Source: Thalassobaculum sp965228445 (GTDB lineage: Bacteria; Pseudomonadota; Alphaproteobacteria; Thalassobaculales; Thalassobaculaceae). Taken from it: a DNA stretch of 64,000 nucleotides. Below, one piece after another: positions 44,363 to 52,747 of the stretch. The DNA lies in NCBI GenBank assembly GCA_965228445.1, contig OZ245813.1, forward strand, positions 620,001 through 684,000, read 5' to 3'. The notes under the pieces were generated by a model. It made no database searches. It worked only from the letters and a program-made list of their open reading frames with translations, and had not been told where the DNA came from. The position numbers and the translations under genes are program-made. Every line of letters begins with the position of its first letter. Positions within the stretch are counted from its first letter, which is position 1.

Positions 44363-45301
44363 CTAGCGCACGTCCAGCAACCAGAGCACGCCGCCGACGC
44401 TCAGCACCGACAGGGCGGTGGAGAGCAGCACCGAGGTCGCCGCCTGGGTGGTGCCCGAGTGATAGCGCTGGGCCATCAGGTAGACGTTCATGCCCACGGG
44501 CATGGCCGCCATCAGCACCGCCACGTCACGCCACAGGGGATCGATCTCGAACACCTGGGTCGACAGCAGCCACACCAGCAGCGGGTGGATCACCAGCTTG
44601 AGCAGCACGCCGACGCTCGCCTCGGGCAGCGCACCGGCGATCCGATAGGCGGCCACCGCTGCACCCATGGCGAACACCGCGCAGGGCAGGGCCGCCTGGC
44701 CGAGGGTTTCGGTCAGGCGGTCGAGGAAATGCGGCAGGGGGAGGCCGAGCAGGTTGACCGCCAGACCGAGCAGCAGGGCGAGGATGATCGGGTTGGTCGC
44801 CAGGCTCCGGGCGACGTTGAGCGGCAGGTTGCGCATCTCCTGCCGCGCGCCGACGCCGAGCTCGGCCTGGATCGTGACCAGGGAGAACAGCTGCCAGGAA
44901 TGGAAGGCGATGAGCAGGAACAGCGGCAGGGTGGCCCGTTCGCCGAAGGTCGTCAGTACCACCGGGATGCCGAGCATGGCCGTGTTCGAGAAGCCGGCCG
45001 TCATGCCGGCGACGGCCGGCTCCGCCCGCTTGGCCCTGAAGCCGACGGCGCTGATCAGCGTGCCCGCCGCCCAGGCGATATAGGCCGCGCCGTAATACGA
45101 GATCAGGTAGCTCCACGGGATGTCCCGGGGCATCTCCGTGGTGACCATTGTGCGGAACAGCATGGCCGGGATTGCGAAGTCGAAGACGAAGCGCGACAGG
45201 CCGCGGGCAGCACCCTGTGGGAAAAAACCGCTGCGCGCCGCCACAAATCCGATGGCGACGAGTCCGAAGACTGGAACGATGATCTCAAGCAGAATTCCCA
45301 T
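44363..45301 (-). CDS. AEC-family transporter, copy 2
   Basis: A 312-residue paralogue of the downstream gene. MGILLEIIVPVFGLVAIGFV, LSRFVFDFAIPAMLFRTMVT and GMTAGFSNTAMLGIPVVLTT align without gaps to copy 1, as do LIAFHSWQLFSLVTIQAELG and the C-terminal VLWLLDVR. Differences cluster in loops and helix ends. The upstream region (45302-45424) is shared with the divergent alpha/beta hydrolase. The two carriers may be paralogues with different substrates or form a hetero-oligomer; neither is proven. Confidence 0.92.
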   Translation of the reverse strand: MGILLEIIVPVFGLVAIGFVAARSGFFPQGAARGLSRFVFDFAIPAMLFRTMVTTEMPRDIPWSYLISYYGAAYIAWAAGTLISAVGFRAKRAEPAVAGMTAGFSNTAMLGIPVVLTTFGERATLPLFLLIAFHSWQLFSLVTIQAELGVGARQEMRNLPLNVARSLATNPIILALLLGLAVNLLGLPLPHFLDRLTETLGQAALPCAVFAMGAAVAAYRIAGALPEASVGVLLKLVIHPLLVWLLSTQVFEIDPLWRDVAVLMAAMPVGMNVYLMAQRYHSGTTQAATSVLLSTALSVLSVGGVLWLLDVR

Positions 45302-45424
45302 TTAATCCGCTTTACGCTGCAGTGCAGCAAAGCGCTAGAGACGAAACACGCCGGCCGGCCGATTCAGCCGCGTAAGGCGGCCGAAAAAATCGTACGGTGG
45401 AAAAAAACACAAGGGAGGACGACG

Positions 45425-46234
45425 ATGCCGCATCTCGAGATCGCCGAGGGCGAGAGCCTGTACTACGAGCACACGCCGCCGACCGACCCGGCGGGCAGGA
45501 CCTTCGTCTTCGTCAACGCGCTGACCGGCAGCTACACCATGTGGGAGGCGTCCATCGCGCCGGCCCTGCGCGGGGCCGGGCACGGCACCCTGGTCTATAA
45601 CTTCCGCGGCCAGGCCGAGAGCCGCACGGCGCCGACCACCAAGCCGACCCCGACCCAAATCGTCGACGACCTGCACCGGCTCTGCGCCGAGGTGAACCCC
45701 GCCCGGCCGGTCCTGGTCGGCCTGTCGATCGGCGGGCTGTTCGCCGCCCAGGCCTATGCCAAGGGGACCGCGGCCGACGGGATCGTGCTGATCAACACCC
45801 TGCGCAAGCCGACCGAGCGGCTGGAATGGATCAACACCGCCATGGCGCATGGCGTGGCGGCCGGCGGCTTCCGGCTGATCATGGAGCTCAACCTGCCGAT
45901 GCTGGTGAACCCGGAGCAGCTCGCCAAGATGCGGGCCGACGTGCAGACCGGCGCGCCCTACGCGCCGATCGACCCGGCCGATGGCGGTTACCGGCTGATG
46001 GTCGAGTCGGTCGCCACCGACTGGGACTTCCCGTGGGAGAGGCTCGACATTCCGGCGCAGATCATGGTCGGCTTGCACGATCGGGTATTCTACGTTGCTG
46101 ATGACGTGGATGAACTCGCCGCGCGGATCCCGACCACCTCGCGGGTCGTGTTCCCCGATGCGGGGCATCTGATACCGATCGAGCGGCCGGCCGCCTTCAC
46201 CGAGGCGCTGCTGGATTTCGCGAAGACCATTTGA
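45425..46234 (+). CDS. Alpha/beta hydrolase
   Basis: A 269-residue alpha/beta-hydrolase-fold enzyme. The oxyanion segment is FVNALTGSYTMWEAS, the nucleophile elbow VLVGLSIGGLFAAQAYA (Ser101), the acid probably in MVGLHDRVFYVADD and the catalytic histidine in FPDAGHLIPIERP. The overall pattern fits esterase or 3-oxoadipate-enol-lactonase-like members. AGGGAGGAC precedes the ATG at 45425. A HAD phosphatase gene follows after 13 bases on the same strand. Substrate unknown. Confidence 0.9.
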   Translation: MPHLEIAEGESLYYEHTPPTDPAGRTFVFVNALTGSYTMWEASIAPALRGAGHGTLVYNFRGQAESRTAPTTKPTPTQIVDDLHRLCAEVNPARPVLVGLSIGGLFAAQAYAKGTAADGIVLINTLRKPTERLEWINTAMAHGVAAGGFRLIMELNLPMLVNPEQLAKMRADVQTGAPYAPIDPADGGYRLMVESVATDWDFPWERLDIPAQIMVGLHDRVFYVADDVDELAARIPTTSRVVFPDAGHLIPIERPAAFTEALLDFAKTI

Positions 46235-46247
46235 AGGGGAGAGGGCC

Positions 46248-46910
46248 GTGGCCTGGAAGCCGGCGCTGGTTATTTTCGATTGCGACGGCGTCCTGGTGGA
46301 CAGCGAGCCGATCGCCACCCGCATCATCGCCGCCGCGCTGACCAAGGCAGGGCTGGAGATGAGCGGGGAGGCGGCCCTGCACCAGTATCTCGGCGGCAAG
46401 CTCACCCGCATCAAGATCAAGGTCGAGGAGGATCTCGGCATCGAGCTCGGCGACGGCTGGGTCGAGGCGATCTACGAGAAGCAGTTCGCCGCCTTCCGGG
46501 CGGAATTGCAGGCGATCCCGGGCATCGTCGAGGCGCTCGACGCCCTCGACCTCGCCGGGGTGCAGTACTGCGTCGGCTCCAACGGCCCGCTCTACAAGAT
46601 GGACGTCTCGCTGGCGGTCACCGGCCTGTACGGGCGGCTGGAGCACCGCATCTTCTCCGCCGACATGGTGCCGGAGCCGAAGCCGGCGCCGGACCTGTTC
46701 CTGCATGCGGCGGCGAATTTCGACGTGCCGCCGGGGGATGTGGCGGTGGTGGAGGACAGCCCGCCGGGCGTGCGCGCGGGCGTGGCCGCCGGGATGCGGG
46801 TCTTCGGCTACGGCCGGGATTCCGGCGTCGACCGGCTGAAGGAGGCCGGCGCCCACGTGACCTTCGAGAACATGGCGGACCTGCCGCGGATTCTCGGCGT
46901 CGGCGGCTGA
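46248..46910 (+). CDS. HAD-superfamily phosphatase (beta-phosphoglucomutase/Gph-like)
   Basis: A 220-residue HAD hydrolase of subfamily IA. The nucleophile motif is LVIFDCDGVLVDSEP (Asp11 and Asp13), motif II is CVGSNGPLYK, the conserved lysine is in PEPKPAPDLF and motif III reads AVVEDSPPGVRAGVAAGMR. A helical cap lies between motifs I and II (about 20-85). It hydrolyses or transfers a phosphoryl group of a small metabolite. GTG start at 46248 after GGGGAGAGG. Forms a probable two-gene unit with the alpha/beta hydrolase. Confidence 0.92.
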   Translation: MAWKPALVIFDCDGVLVDSEPIATRIIAAALTKAGLEMSGEAALHQYLGGKLTRIKIKVEEDLGIELGDGWVEAIYEKQFAAFRAELQAIPGIVEALDALDLAGVQYCVGSNGPLYKMDVSLAVTGLYGRLEHRIFSADMVPEPKPAPDLFLHAAANFDVPPGDVAVVEDSPPGVRAGVAAGMRVFGYGRDSGVDRLKEAGAHVTFENMADLPRILGVGG

Positions 46911-46920
46911 GAGAGGCGAA

Positions 46921-46945
46921 GCCGGCCGCTGCGGGAGCGGCCGGC
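46921..46945. terminator. Hairpin between convergent HAD and OYE genes
   Basis: GCCGGCCGCT and AGCGGCCGGC form a perfect 10-bp stem with a five-base loop, placed between two converging genes. No T-run follows on either strand, so termination is only suggested by position. Confidence 0.4.
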
Positions 46946-46958
46946 CCGCGATGCCGTT

Positions 46959-48065
46959 CTACTTCTTCGGCACGAAGGAGCCGTGACCGGCACGCCAGAT
47001 GTCCGGACGGCAGCGGACATACTGCGGCGGGTACTCGACCTGCACGCCCAGGGTCTGGGCGGCGTGCCAGGCCCAGCGCGGATCGTCCATCGCACCGCGG
47101 GCGACGGCGACCATGTCGGCCTTGCCGGAGGCGACGATTTCCTCGGCCTGGGTGGCGCCGGTGATCATGCCGACGGCCATGACCGCGATGCCGACCTCCT
47201 CCTTCACCTTCTCGGCGAAGGGCACCTGGTAGCCCGGACCGACGGAGATCTTCTGCGCCGGGTCGTTGCCGCCGGAGCTGATGTCGACGAAATCGCAGCC
47301 GGCCTCCTTCAGCGCCTTGCAGACCTCGACCGTCTCCTCCGGCGTCAGGCCGCCCTCGACCCAGTCGGAGGCCGACAGGCGCATGCCCATGGCCTTGCCT
47401 TCCGGCCAGACCGCGCGGCAGGCCTTGAACACCTCCAACGGGAAGCGCATCCGGCCCTCGATCGAGCCGCCGTAACCGTCGTTGCGGGTGTTGGACAGCG
47501 GCGACAGGAACTGGTGCAGCAGGTAGCCGTGGGCGCCGTGGACCTCGGCGACCTCGAAGCCGACCCGGTCGGCCCGCTTGGTGCTGTCGACGAACTGCTG
47601 CTTGACCATCTCCAGCCCGTCGGCGTCCAGCGCCTTCGGCGCCGGCCAGTCGCCATAGGCGCGGTCGGACGGACCCAGGGTCTGCCACGGGTTCTCGTCC
47701 GGCTGCAGCGGACCGCCGCCGTTCAGCGGAATGCGGTTCGACGCCTTGCGGCCGGCATGGGCGATCTGGATGCCCATGACCGAGGTGCCGTATTCGTAAC
47801 AGAAATCGATGACCCGCTTCAGGGTCCGCTCGTTCTCGTCCGACCACAGGCCGAGGCAGCCCGGCGTGATGCGCCCTTCCGGCGACACATGGGTCGCCTC
47901 GGTGATGACGAGGCCGCCGGCTCCCATGGCGAACTGGCCCAGATGCATGAGGTGCCAGTCGTTGGCGCTGCCGTCCTTGGAGACGTACTGGCACATCGGT
48001 GCCACCACGATGCGGTTTGGCAGGGTGACGTCGCGCATCGAGATCGGCGAAAACAGTTGGCTCAT
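46959..48065 (-). CDS. NADH:flavin oxidoreductase, Old Yellow Enzyme family (YqjM-like)
   Basis: A 368-residue FMN-dependent TIM-barrel ene-reductase. MSQLFSPISMRDVTLPNRIV and VAPMCQYVSKDGSANDWHLM carry the YqjM-type cysteine (about residue 26) and the FMN-contact tyrosine; IQIAHAGRKAS has the substrate-binding histidine; EVHGAHGYLLHQFLSPLSN with NDGYGGSIEGR is the strongest family signature. It reduces activated C=C bonds of enones or related electrophiles, with NADPH as likely donor. The start is the ATG at 48065; it is divergent from the thioesterase gene. Confidence 0.94.
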   Translation of the reverse strand: MSQLFSPISMRDVTLPNRIVVAPMCQYVSKDGSANDWHLMHLGQFAMGAGGLVITEATHVSPEGRITPGCLGLWSDENERTLKRVIDFCYEYGTSVMGIQIAHAGRKASNRIPLNGGGPLQPDENPWQTLGPSDRAYGDWPAPKALDADGLEMVKQQFVDSTKRADRVGFEVAEVHGAHGYLLHQFLSPLSNTRNDGYGGSIEGRMRFPLEVFKACRAVWPEGKAMGMRLSASDWVEGGLTPEETVEVCKALKEAGCDFVDISSGGNDPAQKISVGPGYQVPFAEKVKEEVGIAVMAVGMITGATQAEEIVASGKADMVAVARGAMDDPRWAWHAAQTLGVQVEYPPQYVRCRPDIWRAGHGSFVPKK

Positions 48066-48137
48066 AGGGTCCCCTCTGGTTGTCCTGTCGGGCAGGCGGG
48101 GGGACGGTAACGGCTCGCGCCAGGGGGAGGAAGTGCC

Positions 48138-48578
48138 ATGACGGCAAAAGTGTCTGTCGCCGAGATGAACCAGATTCTGCAGGAGGACCTGTCCTTCATG
48201 GGGAATCTGGGCGCCCGGTTCGAGGAGATGACCGACGGCCACGTGGTCGCCCGGCTGCCCTATTCCGATCTGCTGCTGCGGCCCGGCGGGACGATCAACG
48301 GGCCGGCGATGATGGGGCTGGCCGACGCGGTGCTCTATGCCGTCGTGCTGTCGCGCATCGGCATGGTGAAGCTGGCGGTGACCACCAGCCTGACTGCGAA
48401 CTTCCTGCGCCGACCCAAACCGGGCGACCTGATGGCCGTGGGCAAGCTGATCAAATGCGGTCAGCGTCTGGCCTATGGCGAGGTGCTTCTCCATATAGAT
48501 GGAAGGGACGACGACCCGGTCTGTCATGTCACCGGGACGTATTCGATCCCGCCGAAGGAGGACCGGCCCACCGGATAA
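48138..48578 (+). CDS. PaaI-like hotdog-fold thioesterase
   Basis: A 146-residue acyl-CoA thioesterase of the PaaI/YbgC hotdog group. The family helix and strand are seen as DGHVVARLPYSDLLLRPGGT followed by INGPAMMGLADAVLYAVVLS, where N/G-x-x-x-x-x-AD is the catalytic region; AVTTSLTANFLRRPKPGDL follows. It probably trims aromatic or short-chain acyl-CoA. AGGGGGAGG precedes the ATG. An aldose-epimerase gene follows after 14 bases. Confidence 0.9.
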   Translation: MTAKVSVAEMNQILQEDLSFMGNLGARFEEMTDGHVVARLPYSDLLLRPGGTINGPAMMGLADAVLYAVVLSRIGMVKLAVTTSLTANFLRRPKPGDLMAVGKLIKCGQRLAYGEVLLHIDGRDDDPVCHVTGTYSIPPKEDRPTG

Positions 48579-48592
48579 GGGAGAGCGCAGCC

Positions 48593-49489
48593 ATGAGCCA
48601 TCCGATCACCCTCTCCAGCGGTGCGATCAGCGCCGTCGTGGAACCGGCCTTCGGCGGGCGCATCACCGCGTTCCGGCATGGCGAGACCGACATCTTCGCC
48701 CCGGTCCCGGCCGACGGGTCGCGCGACCTGGCGGCACCGGCTTCCTGCGGCTGTTTCCCGCTGGTGCCCTGGTCGAACCGGATCCGCGGCGCCCGGCTGA
48801 CCGTCGAGGGCGAGACCGTCGAACTGGCGGCGACCGAACGGCCGGCCGGCCACGCGATTCACGGCCACGGCCTGCGCCGGATCTGGGAGGCGGAGCACGT
48901 CGCCGCCACCCTGCGCATGCACTACGCCCACCAGGCCGGCGCGGGCGGCTGGCCCTGGCCGTACCGCGCGGCCCAGGTGATCAAACTCGACGGGGATGGC
49001 ATGACCGTCGCCCTGTCGGTGCTCAACAGCGGCGAGGGCGCGATGCCCGTCGGCCTCGGCTTCCATCCGTATTTCCCGCAGACCCCCGGGACCCGGCTGA
49101 CCCTGCCGGTCGCGACATCCTGGCCGCCGACCGAGGCGGAGAAGTTTCCCGCCGGCGGCAGCCGGCCGGTCCCGGCCGGGCTCGACCGGCGGGAGGAGGG
49201 GCCGGTGCCGATGGGCCTGGATCAGGGCTTCGGCGGCTGGGAGAAGACCGCCCGCATCGCCTGGCCGGAACACGGGCTGGCCCTGACCATCACCGGCGAG
49301 GGGCCGCTGGACCATGTCATTGTCTATACCCCGGCCCATAACCGGTACTTCTGCATCGAGCCGGTGACCCATGCGATCGACGCGGCAAATCTGGCGGAAA
49401 CCCGGGGGATCGCGGAAACCGGACACGTCCTGCTGCCGGCCGGCGCGGAGTTTTCGGTATCTCTGAGGTTTACGGTCGCGGTATTATAA
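48593..49489 (+). CDS. Aldose 1-epimerase-family protein
   Basis: A 298-residue protein with the galactose-mutarotase fold. The family blocks are ISAVVEPAFGGRITAFRHGE, CFPLVPWSNRIRGARLT (the substrate-binding NR), HAIHGHGLRRIWE with the first histidine, VGLGFHPYFP with the catalytic histidine and FCIEPVTHAID with the catalytic glutamate. It interconverts anomers of an aldose or hexose-6-phosphate. GGGAGAG precedes the ATG at 48593. The stop lies in a palindromic TATAAT-like sequence upstream of rplM. Confidence 0.92.
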   Translation: MSHPITLSSGAISAVVEPAFGGRITAFRHGETDIFAPVPADGSRDLAAPASCGCFPLVPWSNRIRGARLTVEGETVELAATERPAGHAIHGHGLRRIWEAEHVAATLRMHYAHQAGAGGWPWPYRAAQVIKLDGDGMTVALSVLNSGEGAMPVGLGFHPYFPQTPGTRLTLPVATSWPPTEAEKFPAGGSRPVPAGLDRREEGPVPMGLDQGFGGWEKTARIAWPEHGLALTITGEGPLDHVIVYTPAHNRYFCIEPVTHAIDAANLAETRGIAETGHVLLPAGAEFSVSLRFTVAVL

Positions 49490-49492
49490 TAC
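49481..49492 (+). promoter_or_regulatory. GTATTATAATAC palindrome, candidate -10 box upstream of rplM
   Basis: A perfect 12-bp palindrome containing TATAAT on both strands overlaps the aldose-epimerase stop codon, about 170 bases before rplM in an AT-richer leader. No convincing -35 element at normal spacing is seen, so promoter activity is tentative. The leader 49493-49662 shows no gene. Confidence 0.35.
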
Positions 49493-49662
49493 CTCATTCG
49501 CAACCGCACTGAAAAATCGGCGCTTTTCCGCTTGATTCCGGACCGTCCGCGCGGCATAAGGCGCGCTCCGTCGGAGGCGGGCCCGTGTCCGTGCCGACTC
49601 CAGATTTCCATGAACCTGGTTCTGTGCCGCGTGTACAGGGCCGATCGAGCGAGGGGACCGTC

Positions 49663-50121
49663 ATGCGGACCTATTCGGCAAAGCCGAGCGAGATCGAGAA
49701 GAAGTGGGTTGTGGTCGATGCCGAAGGGCTCGTCCTCGGCCGGCTCGCTTCGATCATCGCGAACTATCTGCGCGGCAAGCACAAGCCGACCTTCACGCCG
49801 CATATGGATTGCGGTGACAACGTCATCGTCATCAATGCCGAGAAGGTCAAGCTGACCGGCAACAAGATGACCCAGAAGCAGTACTACTGGCACACCGGCC
49901 ATCCGGGCGGCATCAAGTCGCGCCGGGCCGACCAGGTGCTGGGCGGCGCGCATCCCGAGCGCGTGATCACCAAGGCGGTGCAGCGGATGATCACCCGCGG
50001 CCCCCTCGGCCGTCAGCAGATGTCCAACCTGCGGGTCTATGCCGGTGCGGAGCATCCGCATGAGGCGCAGCAGCCCCAGGTGCTGGACGTTGCGGCCATG
50101 AACCCGAAGAACGCGAGGTAA
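49663..50121 (+). CDS. rplM: 50S ribosomal protein L13
   Basis: A 152-residue L13. The signature blocks are RTYSAKPSEIEKKWVVVDAE, GRLASIIANYLRGKHKP, GDNVIVINAEKVKLTGNKM and YWHTGHPGGIKSR, then AVQRMITRGPLGRQQMSNLR. It assembles early on 23S rRNA in the large subunit. The start is the ATG at 49663 (MRTYSAK); the frame is open upstream to 49585 but without family sequence. rpsI begins three bases after the stop, the usual L13-S9 operon. Confidence 0.98.
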   Translation: MRTYSAKPSEIEKKWVVVDAEGLVLGRLASIIANYLRGKHKPTFTPHMDCGDNVIVINAEKVKLTGNKMTQKQYYWHTGHPGGIKSRRADQVLGGAHPERVITKAVQRMITRGPLGRQQMSNLRVYAGAEHPHEAQQPQVLDVAAMNPKNAR

Positions 50122-50124
50122 GCG

Positions 50125-50622
50125 ATGTCGATGGAAACCGAGACCACGTCGACGGATGAGGCCCAGGGCCTCGACAAGCTGGCCGAGCTGCAGGCCGAGA
50201 CCTCTGCCGCTCCGGCGGAGCCGGTGGTCGACAAGTTCGGCCGCTCCTACGCGACCGGCCGCCGCAAGAACGCCATCGCCCGTGTCTGGGTGAAGCGCGG
50301 CCAGGGCATCATCACCGTCAACGGCAAGCCGGCCAGCGAGTACTTCGCCCGTCCGGTGCTGCAGATGATCATCGACCAGCCGTTCGAGGTTGCCGAGCGG
50401 ACCGGCCAGTTCGACGTGTTCTGCACGGTCACCGGCGGCGGTCTCTCCGGCCAGGCCGGTGCGGTGCGCCACGGGATCTCCCAGGCCCTGACCCTGTTCG
50501 AGCCGGCGCTGCGCCCGACCCTGAAGAAGGGCGGCTTCCTGACCCGCGACCCGCGCATGGTCGAGCGTAAGAAGTACGGCAAGGCCAAGGCCCGCCGCAG
50601 CTTCCAGTTCTCCAAGCGCTAA
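50125..50622 (+). CDS. rpsI: 30S ribosomal protein S9
   Basis: A 165-residue S9 with an acidic N-terminal extension of about 40 residues (STDEAQGLDKLAELQAETSA) typical of alphaproteobacteria. The core is SYATGRRKNAIARVWVKRGQ, GIITVNGKPASEYFARPVLQ and GAVRHGISQALTLFEPALRP, and the C-terminal tail KYGKAKARRSFQFSKR reaches the P-site tRNA. Co-transcribed with rplM and followed by a strong terminator. Confidence 0.98.
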   Translation: MSMETETTSTDEAQGLDKLAELQAETSAAPAEPVVDKFGRSYATGRRKNAIARVWVKRGQGIITVNGKPASEYFARPVLQMIIDQPFEVAERTGQFDVFCTVTGGGLSGQAGAVRHGISQALTLFEPALRPTLKKGGFLTRDPRMVERKKYGKAKARRSFQFSKR

Positions 50623-50668
50623 GGCGGTTCGGAGCCGGGCAACGGGCCCGGACAGGCAAACATCTTGG

Positions 50669-50699
50669 AAAAGCGCTGTCTTCGGGCAGCGCTTTTTCG
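50669..50699 (+). terminator. Intrinsic terminator of the rplM-rpsI operon
   Basis: AAAAGCGCTG and CAGCGCTTTT pair around a short TCTTCGGG loop, and the stem runs into a T stretch (GCTTTTTCGG), about 50 bases past the rpsI stop: a classical rho-independent terminator. Confidence 0.85.
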
Positions 50700-50782
50700 G
50701 TTTCTGGTGCATCATCCCGGCGATCCGCCGACCCGGCCCCGCCGCCGGACCGGCGATCACCGACACAGAAGGGGAGTCCGCG

Positions 50783-52231
50783 GTGCTGGACCTCAGGGTC
50801 GTTGCCCACATCCTGGGATGGGTGATGATTTCCGTCGCGGCCATGCTGCTGCTGCCCGCCGGCCTCGACTGGATCCGCGACGATGCCGACTGGCCGGCCT
50901 TCGTGGTGGCGGCGGTGATCTCGGCTCTGTTCGGGGCGCTGATGATCCTGGCCAACACCATGCCGGAGCGCCCGGAGCTCAGCCTGCGCCAGGCCTTCGT
51001 GCTGATCGCCTCGGGCTGGCTCACGGTCTGCCTGTTCGGGGCGATCCCGTTCATGGCCTACGGCATGTCGCTGACCGACGCGGTGTTCGAGACCATGTCG
51101 GGCATCACCACCACCGGCTCGACCGTGCTGACCGGGCTCGACGCCATGCCGGAGGGCATTCTGCTGTGGCGCGCCCTGCTGCACTGGATCGGCGGCATCG
51201 GCATCATCGCCATCGCGGTGATGATCCTGCCGTATCTGCGGGTCGGCGGCATGCAGATCTACAAGATGGAGACCTCGGTCCACGAGGGCGAGAAGGCCTC
51301 CTTCACCAGCCGCATCCTGCTGCGTCTGACGGTGGTCTATATCGGCCTGACGATCCTGTGCTTCGCGGTCTACTGGGTGCTCGGCATGAGTTTCTTCGAC
51401 GCCGTGACCCATTCCATGGCGACGATCTCCACCGGCGGGTACTCCACCCACGACGCGTCGTTCGGCCATTTCCGCTCGCCCTGGCTGCACTGGGCGGCGA
51501 TCGTCTTCATGATCTGCGGGGCGATCCCGTTCATCCTGTTCGTGCGCGCGACCCAGGGCAACCTGCGCGGGCTGGTCAGGGACGCCCAGGTGCGCGGCTT
51601 CCTCGGCTTCCTGGCGGTGTTCAGCGTGCTGACCGCGCTGTGGCTGATGAGCCGGGACGACGCGCTGGGCTTCGGCCGGGCGCTGACCCTGACCGCCTTC
51701 AACATCACCGCCATCGTCACGACGACCGGCTTCGCGACGGCCGACTACACCACCTGGGGCAACGGCGCGGTCGGCCTGTTCCTGCTGCTGATGTTCGTCG
51801 GCGGCTGTTCCGGGTCGACCTCGGGGTCGATCAAGATATACCGCTACCAGGTACTGTGGCTGTTCGTGCGCGCCCATCTGAAGCGCCTGTTCTCGCCGCG
51901 CCGGATCGTGGTGCTGCGCTACAACGGCGCCACCCTGGGCGAGGACGTGCCGCTGTCGGTGCTGGCCTTCCTGGCGGTGTTCATCGCGACGATCGCGATC
52001 TTCACCGTGGTGCTGACCTTCTTCGATCTGGATCTGATCACCGCCTATTCGGCGTCGATCACGGCGATCTCCAACGTCGGCCCGGGCCTCGGCCCGACGA
52101 TCGGACCGGCTGGCACGTTCCAGTCGCTGCCCGATGCCGCCAAATGGGTGCTGGTGGTGGCCATGCTGGCCGGCCGCCTGGAAGTCCTCGCCCTGCTGGT
52201 GTTCTTCGACCGGGACTTCTGGCGCGGGTGA
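50783..52231 (+). CDS. trkH: TrkH-family potassium uptake protein
   Basis: A 482-residue membrane protein of the Trk/Ktr/HKT superfamily forming the K+ translocating pore together with the cytosolic TrkA. Selectivity-filter loops with the key glycine are seen as FETMSGITTTGSTVLTGLD (first), THSMATISTGGYSTHDASF (second), AFNITAIVTTTGFATADY (third) and ASITAISNVGPGLGPTIG (fourth). About ten membrane segments. A GTG start at 50783 with GGGGAG upstream. No trkA nearby. Confidence 0.95.
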   Translation: MLDLRVVAHILGWVMISVAAMLLLPAGLDWIRDDADWPAFVVAAVISALFGALMILANTMPERPELSLRQAFVLIASGWLTVCLFGAIPFMAYGMSLTDAVFETMSGITTTGSTVLTGLDAMPEGILLWRALLHWIGGIGIIAIAVMILPYLRVGGMQIYKMETSVHEGEKASFTSRILLRLTVVYIGLTILCFAVYWVLGMSFFDAVTHSMATISTGGYSTHDASFGHFRSPWLHWAAIVFMICGAIPFILFVRATQGNLRGLVRDAQVRGFLGFLAVFSVLTALWLMSRDDALGFGRALTLTAFNITAIVTTTGFATADYTTWGNGAVGLFLLLMFVGGCSGSTSGSIKIYRYQVLWLFVRAHLKRLFSPRRIVVLRYNGATLGEDVPLSVLAFLAVFIATIAIFTVVLTFFDLDLITAYSASITAISNVGPGLGPTIGPAGTFQSLPDAAKWVLVVAMLAGRLEVLALLVFFDRDFWRG

Positions 52232-52254
52232 AGGCCACCGTTGCTCTGAGCTGA

Positions 52255-52292
52255 CCTCTCCCTGAGCAGGAGCGAAGCGACGTGTCGAAGGG
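52255..52292. repeat. Dispersed palindromic repeat, family A (single copy)
   Basis: CCTCTCCCTGAGCAGGAGCG followed by AAGCGACGTGTCGAAGGG, matching the CTCACCCTGAGC...GTGTCGAAGG family at 21759-22045 and 31859-31967, located between convergent trkH and arsC-like genes. Confidence 0.75.
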
Positions 52293-52304
52293 CGGCTTCT
52301 GTCG

Positions 52305-52652
52305 CTAGAGAATTTCCAGCACTGCTTCCGGCGGGCGGCCCAGGGCGGCCTTGCCGTCCTTGGACACGATCGGGCGTTCGATCAGGATCGGGTTCTCCAC
52401 CATCGCCTTGATCAGCGCGGCGCGGTCGAGGGTGGGGGCGTCCAGGCCGAGCTCCTTGTACGCCGCCTCCTTGCGGCGCATCGCGTCGCGGGGCTCCAGG
52501 CCCATGGCGGCGAGCAGCGCGTCCAGTTCGACTGCGCTCGGCGGCGTCTTCAGGTATTCCACCACCTGCGGCTCGATGCCCTTGTCCTGCAGCAGGGCCA
52601 GGGTCTGACGCGACTTGGAGCAGCGCGGGTTGTGATAGATCCGAACCGTCAT
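52305..52652 (-). CDS. arsC: ArsC-family arsenate reductase (glutaredoxin type)
   Basis: A 115-residue thioredoxin-fold protein of the glutaredoxin-dependent ArsC family. The active-site loop is YHNPRCSKSRQTLALL with Cys11 and the following serine/lysine; arginines equivalent to the E. coli catalytic ones are in DAMRRKEAAY (about 59-60), ILIERPIV (Arg93) and ALGRPPEAVLEIL (Arg106). It reduces arsenate to arsenite; related Spx-like or YffB-like proteins are alternatives but the arginine set favours ArsC. GGAGACGGAA precedes the ATG at 52652. No ars operon genes are nearby. Confidence 0.9.
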   Translation of the reverse strand: MTVRIYHNPRCSKSRQTLALLQDKGIEPQVVEYLKTPPSAVELDALLAAMGLEPRDAMRRKEAAYKELGLDAPTLDRAALIKAMVENPILIERPIVSKDGKAALGRPPEAVLEIL

Positions 52653-52747
52653 TTCCGTCTCCACAAAATCCGGCGCCTAAGGTAGTCCGAAGGGCCGTGT
52701 CGGCGCCATCGGCGATCCGATCGCGCTCCAAGCCCAAGGGTGATCCC

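Noticed and set aside
49493..49662. Ribosomal-protein-binding leader (autoregulatory RNA) upstream of rplM
   Set aside because: I could not identify a convincing conserved stem that mimics an L13 or S9 rRNA site; covariation over relatives would be needed.
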